A DNA stretch of 15,291 nt from Spirochaetales bacterium (GTDB taxonomy: Bacteria > Spirochaetota > Spirochaetia > JAGLYY01): contig JAGLYY010000071.1 of assembly GCA_023131935.1 (NCBI GenBank), positions 1 to 15,291 on the forward strand. Reading direction: 5' to 3'. The position numbers and the translations under genes were made by a program. Shown here in pieces: positions 1 through 7,555 of the stretch (position 1 is the stretch's first letter; each line of letters opens with the position of its first letter). The notes beneath the pieces are model-generated. The model ran no database searches and was not told the DNA's origin. It was given only the letters and a program-made list of their open reading frames with translations.

Positions 1-175
1 ATGGAAATGGAAATATTCTATGATGTGGAAAATATCCTAAAATCCGCTAATCCTAAAAATCCTAATTCTGACAATGGAAGGCACCGTACCGTGACGGTCA
101 GAAATGATTCCCAGCAGGGTGACCACCTGGGTCATCATGAAATAACTGTTTCTGTATATTGCTTCTCTGCACTTT

Positions 176-181
176 TATAAT
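176..181 (+). promoter_or_regulatory. Possible -10 box for the hyuA-ygfK unit
   Basis: TATAAT matches the sigma-70 -10 consensus exactly and lies about 60 bases before the chosen start of the first gene. No good -35 lies at 16-18 bases: the base run at 153-158 is TGTATA, and the better-looking TTGCTT at 159-164 is too close (11 bases). The region is A+T-rich, so a chance match is possible. Confidence 0.3.
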
Positions 182-233
182 TAGGATAATGAAAAAGCTT
201 ATGGTCGACTTTTTATATGACTATTCATGTATT

Positions 234-237
234 GGAG
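234..237 (+). promoter_or_regulatory. Ribosome binding site that decides the hyuA start
   Basis: GGAG followed by a 6-base spacer (AAAGCC) precedes GTG at 244. The in-frame ATG at 217 has no Shine-Dalgarno sequence in the A+T-rich stretch before it. This favours the GTG start. Confidence 0.6.
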
Positions 238-243
238 AAAGCC

Positions 244-1587
244 GTGATTGTAAAAAATGGAAAAGCCGCACTCTCAGGGGCTGATACCCTTCAGGAAACA
301 GACCTCCGGATTGAGGGTGGTATTATTACAGAAATTGGACAGGACCTTTCAGGTTCAGGAAAGATCGTTGACGCGAAGGGGCTGTGGGTGTTTCCCGGGG
401 GGATCGATCCCCATGTTCATTTCTACGACCCTGGATATACCTACAAGGAGGATTTCTTTCATGGTACCTCCTTCGCGGCTTCCGGAGGAATAACCACCGT
501 CATCGACATGCCCTGCACATCACTTCCTCCTGTTACCAGTGCCCGGAATCTTAAGGAGAAACTTTCGGTCCTAAGGGAGAAAGCGGTAATAGATTTCGGT
601 CTGTACGGAGGTGTCTCCTCTCAGGTTTTCGAATCGGGGTACGAATCCGCTATGGAAGAGCTTTCTGAAGGGGTCCTCGGTTTCAAGTGTTACGCCCTTT
701 CGGGTATGGAATCCTTCGGGAGGGTGAATCATTTTCAGTTTTTACAGATTCTAAAGAAAGGGGCGGACCTTGGGATTCCAGTGCTGCTCCACGCGGAGGA
801 CGCAGATTTTGTGGGTTATGCTGCAGAACGTATGATGAGGGAGGGGAATACCCCCCGGCACTATTACCAGAGCCGTCCCGAGATCGCGGAGATCCTCGCG
901 GTAGAGACGGCGATAGAACTTACCGAACAAACCGGCGGGGACTTGCACATTGTTCATATCGGGACTGCCACCGCCGCCTTGAAACTTGAAGGGACAACCC
1001 GGGTTACCGGGGAAACATGTCCCCATTATCTTGCTTTTTCCCTTGAGGATTTTGAAGAGCAGGGCCCCCTCTTGAAGGTGGCGCCGGTGATTAAATCCGC
1101 TGAAAACAAACAGGGTCTCTGGGAGCTGCTTTCAAAGGGGACCATTGATTTTGTTGCTTCCGATCACGCGCCGGGTACTGAGGAAGAGAAATCAGGCGAA
1201 AACATCTGGAAAAATTCCTCAGGAATTGCCGGATGCGGGACGATGTATCCCTATCTGCTTTCTGAAGGGTTTCTTGGCGGAAAACTTTCCTTAAACAGGT
1301 TCCTGGAAATTATCAGTGAAAACGCCGCGAAACGATATGGTCTGTTTTCCCGGAAGGGGTCCCTCGCGGCAGGGAAGGACGCGGATTTTGTTCTGATAAA
1401 TCCTGAAGGGGTCACCACTATCGAAGGGGCCCGGTTCCTCTCCAGGGGGAAGCTCACTCCCTTTGAAGGGCATGTTTTCAACGGAGAAATAACGGGCGCC
1501 TGGGTCCGGGGAGAGCAGGTGTTTTCTCATAAAGAGGGGATTCTCACCTCCCCGGGAAGCGGGAAATATTTAACAAGGAGTGTTTAA
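244..1587 (+). CDS. hyuA: Hydantoinase/allantoinase-type cyclic amidohydrolase (HyuA-like)
   Basis: A binuclear-metal amidohydrolase that would hydrolyse a cyclic amide (hydantoin, dihydropyrimidine or allantoin-like ring) in the cytoplasm. From the GTG start the protein has 447 residues, usual for D-hydantoinase. Visible active-site elements are the HxH metal pair in PHVH (H57, H59), the lysine that is carboxylated in this family (K148, in GFKCYA), metal-ligand histidines H183 (LLHAED) and H238 (IVHIG), the TCPHYL motif, and catalytic D307 in SDHAPG. I chose GTG 244 because of its GGAG site and because the product then begins MIVKNGKA, as relatives do; ATG 217 would add nine residues. The stop overlaps the ygfK start (TAATG), implying coupled translation. 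Family and fold are clear; the substrate is not. By context it should open a purine-derived ring. Allantoinase or a dihydroorotase-like enzyme are alternatives. Confidence 0.88.
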   Translation: MIVKNGKAALSGADTLQETDLRIEGGIITEIGQDLSGSGKIVDAKGLWVFPGGIDPHVHFYDPGYTYKEDFFHGTSFAASGGITTVIDMPCTSLPPVTSARNLKEKLSVLREKAVIDFGLYGGVSSQVFESGYESAMEELSEGVLGFKCYALSGMESFGRVNHFQFLQILKKGADLGIPVLLHAEDADFVGYAAERMMREGNTPRHYYQSRPEIAEILAVETAIELTEQTGGDLHIVHIGTATAALKLEGTTRVTGETCPHYLAFSLEDFEEQGPLLKVAPVIKSAENKQGLWELLSKGTIDFVASDHAPGTEEEKSGENIWKNSSGIAGCGTMYPYLLSEGFLGGKLSLNRFLEIISENAAKRYGLFSRKGSLAAGKDADFVLINPEGVTTIEGARFLSRGKLTPFEGHVFNGEITGAWVRGEQVFSHKEGILTSPGSGKYLTRSV

Positions 1588-4500
1588 TGGGAGATATTAT
1601 GCGGCCGGTTCCCTTTCTTGAACTGGTTAACCGGATGGCTGGGGAATACAAAGAAACGGCTGCAATTTTCGGGATTCCGGAATCATACTTTTACCGTAAT
1701 ATGGGGAGTCACCGTCTTAAATTATTTGGTGAAACATGTTCAACCCCTCTTGGTCCCGCGGCAGGACCTCATACGCAGCTGGCCCAGAACCTGATAACCT
1801 CCTATCTCTCGGGAGCCAGATTCCTGGAGTTGAAAACGGTACAGATTCTCGACCGGCTCGAGGTTGAAAAACCCTGTATCGACGCGGAGGATGAGGGTTT
1901 CAATACCGAATGGTCCTCAGAGTTCACCCTGGAAAAAGCCTTTGATGAATATCTGAAGGGATGGTTTCTTCTCCATCTGATCGGGAAGCTGTTGAACCCC
2001 AGCTCTTCAGGTCCGGCAAACGAACGGGATTTCATCTTCAATATGAGTGTTGGATATGACCTTGAAGGGATAAAACATAAGCGGATGGATGATTTTATCA
2101 ATAACCTGATAAACGCGGAGAAACATCCGCTTTTTCAGCAGTACCGATCTGAGCTGGAAGCTCTCATTCAACAAGGTATCGAAGGGCATCCATCTGTTTT
2201 CAAAGACTCCTTAAAAGAGCTTCCACGAGAAATATCCAGGAAGATTTGCTCATCTGTGACCCTTTCAACGATGCACGGATGTCCGCCGGATGAAATTGAA
2301 TCAATCAGCGCGTATATGCTTACGGAAAAGAACCTCCACACCTATGTAAAGCTCAATCCAACCCTGCTGGGGTATAAAAGAGTCCGTGGGATCCTCGACG
2401 GTCTTGGATTCGATTATGTTGCTTTAAAAGAGGAGTCATTTGATCATGATCTTCAGTATCATGACGCGGTCCCGATGCTAGAGCGGCTCTCGAAGATCGC
2501 GGCGGATAAAGGACTTGCCTTCGGCGTTAAGTTGACCAACACCCTCGGATCTGTCAACAACCGGGGAGTTTTACCGGGTGAAGAGATGTATATGTCCGGT
2601 AGAGCACTTTATCCCCTCTCTATTAATCTTGCCGCCAGGTTGTCCAGGGAATTTCAGGGTACCATGCCGGTGAGTTTCGCAGGGGGAGTAACAGGTTTCA
2701 ATGTTGAGAAGATTTTTCAAACAGGGATCTCTCCCATCACCATGGCTACCGATCTGCTGAAACCCGGCGGGTATCAACGCCTGTTTCAGATGGCAAAAAT
2801 CATTGAACAGGCTGATGGGTGGAATAAAGAGCGCATCGACATTGAGGCTCTTGATAAGCTTGCGGAGGAATCCCTCTCTGTAGAATACAGTCAGAAATCC
2901 TGGAGGGGGACCGATAAGGTTTCGGTACCAGGCGGTCTGCCGATGACCGATTGTTATATTGCTCCGTGTGTGGCTGCCTGTCCTATTCATCAGGATGTGC
3001 CGGAATATATACGGCTTGTCGGGGAGAAAAAATATAACGAAGCCCTTGAGCTCATTTATAATAAAAATGCTCTCCCCGCGATTACCGGACACATCTGTGA
3101 TCATCAATGTCAATACAGCTGCACCCGCCTTGATTATGAGGGGGCAGTCCGGATCCGGGAGATGAAAAGAATAGCTGTAGAAGAGGGATGGAAACAGTTC
3201 AGGGAAAACTGGAAGAAACCGGAGATAACAAGACAGGAACGGGTCGCGGTGGTTGGGGCAGGTCCCGCCGGATTGTCCGCGGCGTTTTTTCTCGCGAGAG
3301 AGGGATTTCCGGTAACAGTTCTTGAAAAGCAGGACACCCCCGGCGGGGTTGTTGGTAATGTTGTCCCGAAATTCCGGATCCCCGAAGAGGTAGTGTTCCA
3401 GGATATCAGTTTCGTTGAAGCCCATGGGGTAGAGTTGCGGTATGGTGTATCTCCGGGTTTTACTGTCAGTGACCTGAAAAAAGAATACGATTTTGTCTGT
3501 CTGGCTCTCGGCGCCGAAGCAGGCAGTAATCTTTCCTATCCCGGGGGTAATGAATCAGTCTATGAAGCCCTCGATTTTCTAAGGGGTTTTAATATTGATC
3601 CCTCCCGGTTCGATCTCGGGATGAGTGTCGGAGTTATCGGCGCGGGAAGTACCGCCATGGACTGTGCCCGTGCTGCCCTTCAGTCTCACGGTGTAAAGGA
3701 TGTATCCATAATTTACCGGAGGTCCGAAGCGCAGATGCCCGCGGAGCCTGAGGAGTTTGAAGACGCTGTGGCTGACGGTGTAAAATTTCTCTATCTTCTC
3801 AATCCTGAGGGTTATGAAAAAGAAGGAACTCTCCACTGCCGGGTGATGGAGCTTGGCGAGAAGGATTCAAGCGGCCGGCCCCGTCCGGTACCCACGGATG
3901 AGGTAAGGGACCTGAAAATGGATTCTCTTATCACCGCGACAGGCACGGCAGTTGACAGGGATCTGCTCGCCCGGATCGGGCTTCCTCTCGGAGACAGGAA
4001 ATTGCCCGAGGTGGACCCCGAAACGCTGGAAACCCCGGAAGAGAACGTTTTTATCCTTGGAGATGGAAGGACCGGACCCGCAACCATAGTCAAGGCCATC
4101 GCGGAAGGGAAACAGGTTTCCGAGGCTATCTGCAGGAAGGTTGATGCTGATTGGATATCCTCAGATGTAAAACTACCTGGGACAACGGAGGAACAGGTTT
4201 CCGAAATCCAGGACAAGAAGGGACTTCAGGTCCCCTCCCGGAGGGATGCCCCGGCAATTGAGATCGAATCTATCGAATTCGCCAGGTGTCTTGAGTGTAA
4301 CCATGTATGTAATAAGTGTGTGGAAGTCTGTCCAAACCGGGCAAATATAGCGATTCCCGTAAAAGGGAGCGGGCAGTTCAGAGATCCTTTTCAGGTCATA
4401 CATCTCGACGCGTACTGTAACGAGTGTGGTAACTGCGGGACCTTCTGTCCCTGGGATGGAAAGCCCTATAAGGATAAGTTTACCCTCTTTAGTCTCCAGG

Positions 4501-4703
4501 AAGATTTCGCGAACAGTGACAATGAGGGTTTTCTCCTCGAAAATGAAACTCTGCATATCCGTTTTGCTGACGAAATCTGGAAGCTAAACCGGGCGGACCT
4601 ATCCCGGTGGATGGAAAAAGGGGAGGGGTTCCAACGCGCGGGAGAGCTGATGGAAACCATTATGGGCAGCCATCGATACCTGCTTGGACCGGTATTGCGA
4701 TAG
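1587..4703 (+). CDS. ygfK: YgfK-like iron-sulfur flavoprotein oxidoreductase
   Basis: A 1038-residue redox protein matching E. coli YgfK in length and layout. YgfK is often annotated as a putative selenate reductase subunit but also belongs to anaerobic purine clusters. Residues 1 to about 440 form a dihydroorotate-dehydrogenase-like barrel (TPLGPAAGPHTQ near the N-terminus, then STMHGCPPDE). A GltD-like Fe-S segment follows, with cysteines 456, 461, 465 and 504, 508, 512. Next come an FAD site GAGPAG at 557-562, an NAD(P)H site GAGSTA at 685-690, and the second FAD motif ILGDGRTGPAT. The C-terminus carries a ferredoxin domain with cysteines 901, 904, 908, 911, 915 and 944, 947, 950, 954. AAGGAG at 1575-1580 lies 6 bases before the ATG. 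It probably carries electrons from NAD(P)H to or from a purine intermediate; the exact partner cannot be read from sequence. Confidence 0.93.
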   Translation: MGDIMRPVPFLELVNRMAGEYKETAAIFGIPESYFYRNMGSHRLKLFGETCSTPLGPAAGPHTQLAQNLITSYLSGARFLELKTVQILDRLEVEKPCIDAEDEGFNTEWSSEFTLEKAFDEYLKGWFLLHLIGKLLNPSSSGPANERDFIFNMSVGYDLEGIKHKRMDDFINNLINAEKHPLFQQYRSELEALIQQGIEGHPSVFKDSLKELPREISRKICSSVTLSTMHGCPPDEIESISAYMLTEKNLHTYVKLNPTLLGYKRVRGILDGLGFDYVALKEESFDHDLQYHDAVPMLERLSKIAADKGLAFGVKLTNTLGSVNNRGVLPGEEMYMSGRALYPLSINLAARLSREFQGTMPVSFAGGVTGFNVEKIFQTGISPITMATDLLKPGGYQRLFQMAKIIEQADGWNKERIDIEALDKLAEESLSVEYSQKSWRGTDKVSVPGGLPMTDCYIAPCVAACPIHQDVPEYIRLVGEKKYNEALELIYNKNALPAITGHICDHQCQYSCTRLDYEGAVRIREMKRIAVEEGWKQFRENWKKPEITRQERVAVVGAGPAGLSAAFFLAREGFPVTVLEKQDTPGGVVGNVVPKFRIPEEVVFQDISFVEAHGVELRYGVSPGFTVSDLKKEYDFVCLALGAEAGSNLSYPGGNESVYEALDFLRGFNIDPSRFDLGMSVGVIGAGSTAMDCARAALQSHGVKDVSIIYRRSEAQMPAEPEEFEDAVADGVKFLYLLNPEGYEKEGTLHCRVMELGEKDSSGRPRPVPTDEVRDLKMDSLITATGTAVDRDLLARIGLPLGDRKLPEVDPETLETPEENVFILGDGRTGPATIVKAIAEGKQVSEAICRKVDADWISSDVKLPGTTEEQVSEIQDKKGLQVPSRRDAPAIEIESIEFARCLECNHVCNKCVEVCPNRANIAIPVKGSGQFRDPFQVIHLDAYCNECGNCGTFCPWDGKPYKDKFTLFSLQEDFANSDNEGFLLENETLHIRFADEIWKLNRADLSRWMEKGEGFQRAGELMETIMGSHRYLLGPVLR

Positions 4704-4710
4704 AGCAAGA

Positions 4711-4830
4711 AGGCTGTAGGTGGATAGGCTGTAGGCTATTAGGTAGGTGGGGGGAAGGCGATAGGCTGTTAGTTAGTAAGGGCACGATGCATCGTGCCCC
4801 TTTACCGCCTAACAGCCTGCAGCCTAAGCA
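4711..4830. repeat. Palindromic intergenic repeat element (REP/MITE-like)
   Basis: The core is a perfect 20-bp palindrome, GGGCACGATGCATCGTGCCC, at 4780-4799. Outside it AGGCTGTTAG (4763-4772) faces its exact reverse complement CTAACAGCCT (4809-4818). Farther out AGGCTGTAGGCT (4726-4737) matches the reverse complement of AGCCTGCAGCCT (4814-4825) with one mismatch. On the left arm GGCTGTAGG is also repeated directly (4712-4720 and 4727-4735). The element starts within ten bases of the ygfK stop and has no coding potential of its own. It could be a mobile palindromic element or act as a transcript-stabilising or attenuating hairpin between the two units. Only a short T run (4801-4803) follows the core, so it is not a typical intrinsic terminator. 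Confidence 0.7.
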
Positions 4831-4852
4831 ATGAATAGTTATAAAAAACTAC

Positions 4853-4880
4853 GTGACAAGAGGATAATGTATGATACGAT
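4853..4880 (+). promoter_or_regulatory. Possible sigma-70 promoter before ssnA
   Basis: GTGACA at 4853-4858 (5 of 6 to TTGACA) and TACGAT at 4875-4880 (4 of 6 to TATAAT) are separated by 16 bases. They lie in A+T-rich sequence just after the repeat element and about 135 bases before ssnA. The element would give unit 2 its own promoter. The match is weak and could be chance. Confidence 0.25.
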
Positions 4881-4912
4881 AGACTCTTCTTATATTATCA
4901 AATACAACAGAG

Positions 4913-4934
4913 TTACTGAGTTTGTAATCAGTGA
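4913..4934 (+). promoter_or_regulatory. Small inverted repeat, possible operator
   Basis: TTACTGA (4913-4919) pairs with TCAGTGA (4928-4934) across 8 bases, with one G-T mismatch. It sits between the possible promoter and the first mini-ORF, a sensible place for an operator or a leader hairpin. The stem is short and may be chance. Confidence 0.2.
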
Positions 4935-4956
4935 TTTTGCAGGAGGCTTTTTAAAT

Positions 4957-4971
4957 ATGATACTCAGATGA
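4957..4971 (+). CDS. Possible four-residue leader mini-ORF (MILR)
   Basis: A strong AGGAGG (4941-4946), 10 bases upstream, serves an ATG followed by only three more codons and TGA. The stop overlaps the ATG of the next mini-ORF (ATGA at 4968-4971). It is too short to be a functional protein. It could load ribosomes, be a regulatory leader, or be the remnant start of a deleted gene. Confidence 0.25.
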   Translation: MILR

Positions 4972-5018
4972 AACCTGTAAAAGAGCTTCCTTCCCTCAGG
5001 ATTAAGGAGGCAAGATGA
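4968..5018 (+). CDS. Possible 16-residue leader peptide coupled to ssnA
   Basis: The reading frame codes MKPVKELPSLRIKEAR and its TGA overlaps the ssnA ATG (ATGA at 5015-5018). Its last codons cover the ssnA Shine-Dalgarno sequence AAGGAGG (5004-5010). Its own start is placed to be reached by ribosomes ending the preceding mini-ORF. A leader peptide that couples or tunes ssnA translation is possible. So is a chance frame, since no conservation can be judged here. Confidence 0.25.
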   Translation: MKPVKELPSLRIKEAR

Positions 5019-6337
5019 AAATCATAAAAAATGGGACCCTGCTTCAATTCAATCCTCCCAGGGTTAAGAAGGGGATTGATATCCTCATAGACGGATCTAC
5101 CATACGCAAAGTTGAGACGGGAATCTCCATAGAAAAGGATTACACAGTTATCGATGCCACCGGCAGGTATGTAATGCCGGGGATCGTTTGCAGTCATAAC
5201 CACTTCTATTCCGGACTTGCCCGGGGGATTCTCGCGGACATTAAACCATCCCACGACTTCGTCTCTGTTCTGCGAAACCTCTGGTGGCGCCTCGACAAAG
5301 CCATAGATGATGAAATTCTCTACTATTCCGGCCTCATCAGCAGTCTGGAGGCGGTCCGGTCCGGGACCACCGCGGTGATCGATCATCACGCGTCCCCTTC
5401 GTTGATAACAGGGTCCCTCAATACCTTGCGCCGTACTTTTGAAGAGGTCGGGCTTCGGGGAATCACCTGTTATGAGGTCACCGATCGAAACGGTAAAGAG
5501 CAGATGTATGAAGGAATCGAAGAAAACCAGACCTTCGCGCTGGAGCGGGAGCAGGAGCGGCAGCAGGATGGGGAGAATCATCTTGTGGAGGGGATGATCG
5601 GCGGCCACGCCCCCTTTACCATCTCAAATGATGGACTTGAAGCTATTTCTGATGTTGTGAGAAAAACAGGAAGGGGGTTTCACTGTCACGTTGCCGAGGA
5701 CGCCTATGACGGATCCTGGTCCCACCACCGGTACGGTCAGGATACCCTTGAGCGGCTGAAGGATTTCGGTTTGCTGAACGGGAAGGCAATCGTGGTGCAT
5801 GGGGTCTATCTTACCGATCGGGATATCGAAATTCTTAATGAAACAGATAGTTTCCTCGTGCATAATCCACGGTCCAACATGAATAACAATGTTGGCTACA
5901 ATAATAATCTCGACAGGATCAAGAACGTGGCACTCGGGACCGACGGTATCGGCAGCGACATGTTCGAAGAGTTGAAATTCGCTTTCTTTAAACACCGGGA
6001 TTCCGGAGGTCCTCTCTGGCCCGACACCTTCCTCAAATTTCTCGACCAGGGCAATGTACTTCTGGAGAGGAACTTCGGAAGAAAATTCGGCCGAATCGAA
6101 GAGGGGTATACGGCAGATCTTGTTATCTGCAATTACCGGAGTCCAACGCCGCTGGTGCGGGAGAATATCCCCGGACATATGGCTTTCGGCATGTCCGGCA
6201 GGGATGTGGAGACGGTCATTATAAACGGCAGAATCAAGTTTTTTGAAGGAGCTTTTCCCTTCGAGGTGGAATCAATTTACACGGAAGCCCGGAAAGCTGC
6301 CAGCCGGCTCTGGAAGGCAATGGATAATTTGAGATAG
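5015..6337 (+). CDS. ssnA: SsnA-like amidohydrolase (aminohydrolase)
   Basis: A 440-residue adenosine-deaminase-type amidohydrolase. Length and many stretches match E. coli SsnA (442 residues), notably MPGIVCSHNHFYSGL, NLWWRLD, VIDHHASP, HNPRSNMNN and GTDGIGSDMFEE. Metal and catalytic residues are visible: H61 and H63 (HNH), H225 with E228 (HVAE), H262 (VVHG) and D310 (GTDG). AAGGAGG at 5004-5010 lies 4 bases before the ATG. Related enzymes deaminate or hydrolyse purine and triazine rings in the cytoplasm. SsnA itself has no substrate I can name with certainty, but it recurs beside ygfK, hyuA and ygeY, so a ring-opening or deaminating step on a reduced purine is likely. It opens unit 2, with ygeY only nine bases downstream. 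Identity as SsnA is very likely; the reaction is inferred. Confidence 0.93.
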   Translation: MKIIKNGTLLQFNPPRVKKGIDILIDGSTIRKVETGISIEKDYTVIDATGRYVMPGIVCSHNHFYSGLARGILADIKPSHDFVSVLRNLWWRLDKAIDDEILYYSGLISSLEAVRSGTTAVIDHHASPSLITGSLNTLRRTFEEVGLRGITCYEVTDRNGKEQMYEGIEENQTFALEREQERQQDGENHLVEGMIGGHAPFTISNDGLEAISDVVRKTGRGFHCHVAEDAYDGSWSHHRYGQDTLERLKDFGLLNGKAIVVHGVYLTDRDIEILNETDSFLVHNPRSNMNNNVGYNNNLDRIKNVALGTDGIGSDMFEELKFAFFKHRDSGGPLWPDTFLKFLDQGNVLLERNFGRKFGRIEEGYTADLVICNYRSPTPLVRENIPGHMAFGMSGRDVETVIINGRIKFFEGAFPFEVESIYTEARKAASRLWKAMDNLR

Positions 6338-6346
6338 GAGCATCTA

Positions 6347-7555
6347 ATGGATAAAGCACGGGATATTTTAAAAAAAGCGAAAGAATACCGCAGGGAGACC
6401 GCGGAGCTCCTTTCGGAAATGGTAAAAATTCCCTCATTCTCCGGAAAGGAGGAAGCGGTCTGTAAAAAGATTGTCGAGATGTGTGAAAGCCGGGGATTTG
6501 ACGAGGTAAGGATCGACGGCCTCGGCAGTGTCGTGGCAAGGATCGGATCCGGGTTAAAAATACTTGCCTTCGACGCTCATATCGACACGGTGGAGGTTGG
6601 TGACCCTGACCAATGGGACCTGGACCCCTTTTCCGGATTGATAAAGGATGGCCTTGTTCATGGCCGGGGTACCTCTGATCAGGAGGGAGGGGCCGCTTCC
6701 ATGATAACCGCTGGTAAAATTCTGAAGGACCTTGGAATCCCTGAAGAGTTTACCATTTATTTCACCTTCACCGTTATGGAGGAGGATTGCGATGGAATGT
6801 GCTGGAAGTACCTCATCGAAGAGGAGGGGCTGCGTCCCGATTATTTTGTAAGCACCGAACCCACATCCTGCCGACTTTACCGGGGGCACCGTGGACGGAT
6901 GGAGATGCTCTGTACCTTTAAAGGGGTATCGAGCCACGGTTCAGCTCCGGAGCGGGGAGAAAGCGCGGCGTATAAAGCCGCACGGGCAGCTCTTGCCATG
7001 GAACGGCTTAATGAAGAGCTGGAACCTGATGATGACGGGTTCCTCGGAAAAGGTACCATAGTGGTATCCAGGATCGAAGTATCCGGTCCTTCCCAGTGCG
7101 CCGTACCTGATGTTGGAATGTTATACTTAGACCGCAGGCTCACCTGGGGAGAAACCTCGGAGAGTGCTATTAATCAGGTTAAGGAATATATGGGGGATGA
7201 TGTTGAATCGGTAACCATGCCGCGGTACTCGAAAACAGGATACAGGGGGACCGAATATGGACAGGACCTTTACTTCCCAACCTGGAAGATCCCTGAAGAT
7301 CACCCCCTGGTACAGGCAGGAGTGAAAGCCAATACATCCCTCTATGGAAAGCCCCCGGTAGTAGACAAATGGACCTTTTCTACCAACGCCGTGGCGGTGT
7401 GCGGTGCTCATAATATTTCCACCATCGGGTTTGGCCCCGGAGATGAAGATCAGGCCCATTCCCCAAACGAAGTAACCCGGGTTGACGACCTTGAAATCTG
7501 CAGCGCGTTTTACGCCATGCTTCCTTATGTTTTAAAGGAGACCCTGGAGAAGTGA
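6347..7555 (+). CDS. ygeY: YgeY-like M20-family metallo-amidohydrolase
   Basis: A 402-residue member of the M20 peptidase/deacylase family, the same length as E. coli YgeY (403) and matching it at DAHIDTV, GRGTSDQEGG, EEDCDG, STEPT, HGSAPERG, DRRLTWGET and DKWTFSTN. The di-zinc ligands are seen at H78, D111, E146 (or E145), E171 and H371 (AHSPNE); D80 is the usual metal-activating aspartate. Relatives cleave amide or carbamoyl bonds of small amino-acid derivatives (ArgE, DapE, ureidopropionase-like enzymes). In this cluster it probably releases an amino acid from an acyl or ureido intermediate of purine breakdown. AGGAG at 6336-6340 lies 6 bases before the ATG, and the gene begins nine bases after ssnA. 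Its stop overlaps the next start (TGATG). Confidence 0.93.
   Translation: MDKARDILKKAKEYRRETAELLSEMVKIPSFSGKEEAVCKKIVEMCESRGFDEVRIDGLGSVVARIGSGLKILAFDAHIDTVEVGDPDQWDLDPFSGLIKDGLVHGRGTSDQEGGAASMITAGKILKDLGIPEEFTIYFTFTVMEEDCDGMCWKYLIEEEGLRPDYFVSTEPTSCRLYRGHRGRMEMLCTFKGVSSHGSAPERGESAAYKAARAALAMERLNEELEPDDDGFLGKGTIVVSRIEVSGPSQCAVPDVGMLYLDRRLTWGETSESAINQVKEYMGDDVESVTMPRYSKTGYRGTEYGQDLYFPTWKIPEDHPLVQAGVKANTSLYGKPPVVDKWTFSTNAVAVCGAHNISTIGFGPGDEDQAHSPNEVTRVDDLEICSAFYAMLPYVLKETLEK

Larger units (their letters stand above)
1..243 (+). other. Leader region upstream of the first gene
   Basis: I see no convincing gene here. Positions 35-80 are A+T-rich and carry imperfect repeats of AATCCT (around 36-41, 50-55, 59-64). 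Downstream lie an 11-base inverted repeat, ACCGTGACGGT at 88-98, and a possible hairpin pairing 118-124 (GGTGACC) with 130-136 (GGTCATC) around a 5-base loop with one G-U pair. The frame starting at base 1 stays open to a stop at 178-180 (59 codons), but its residues resemble no family I know and the repeats run through it, so I do not call it a gene. The region probably holds the promoter and any operator of the first unit. Confidence 0.5.

Noticed and set aside
1..180. Open frame from base 1 (ATG) to a stop at 178-180, 59 codons
   Set aside because: It runs through the AATCCT repeats, its residues look random, and no family is recognisable; it may be chance or the end of a gene cut by the window edge.
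2571..3425. 284-codon minus-strand open frame inside ygfK
   Set aside because: It lies opposite clearly conserved YgfK Fe-S and FAD motifs, shows no family features and has no sign of its own promoter.
4780..4803. The 20-bp palindrome as an intrinsic terminator of ygfK
   Set aside because: Only three T bases follow the stem and the symmetry leaves almost no loop, so it does not fit a standard terminator; a weaker attenuating role cannot be excluded.
4704..5014. Purine riboswitch or tRNA in the gap before ssnA
   Set aside because: I see no conserved purine-aptamer core or cloverleaf; the gap is explained by the palindromic element, A+T-rich sequence and the mini-ORFs.
4964..5608. 214-codon minus-strand open frame opposite the start of ssnA
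   Set aside because: The plus-strand frame is a clear SsnA; the opposite frame is its shadow.
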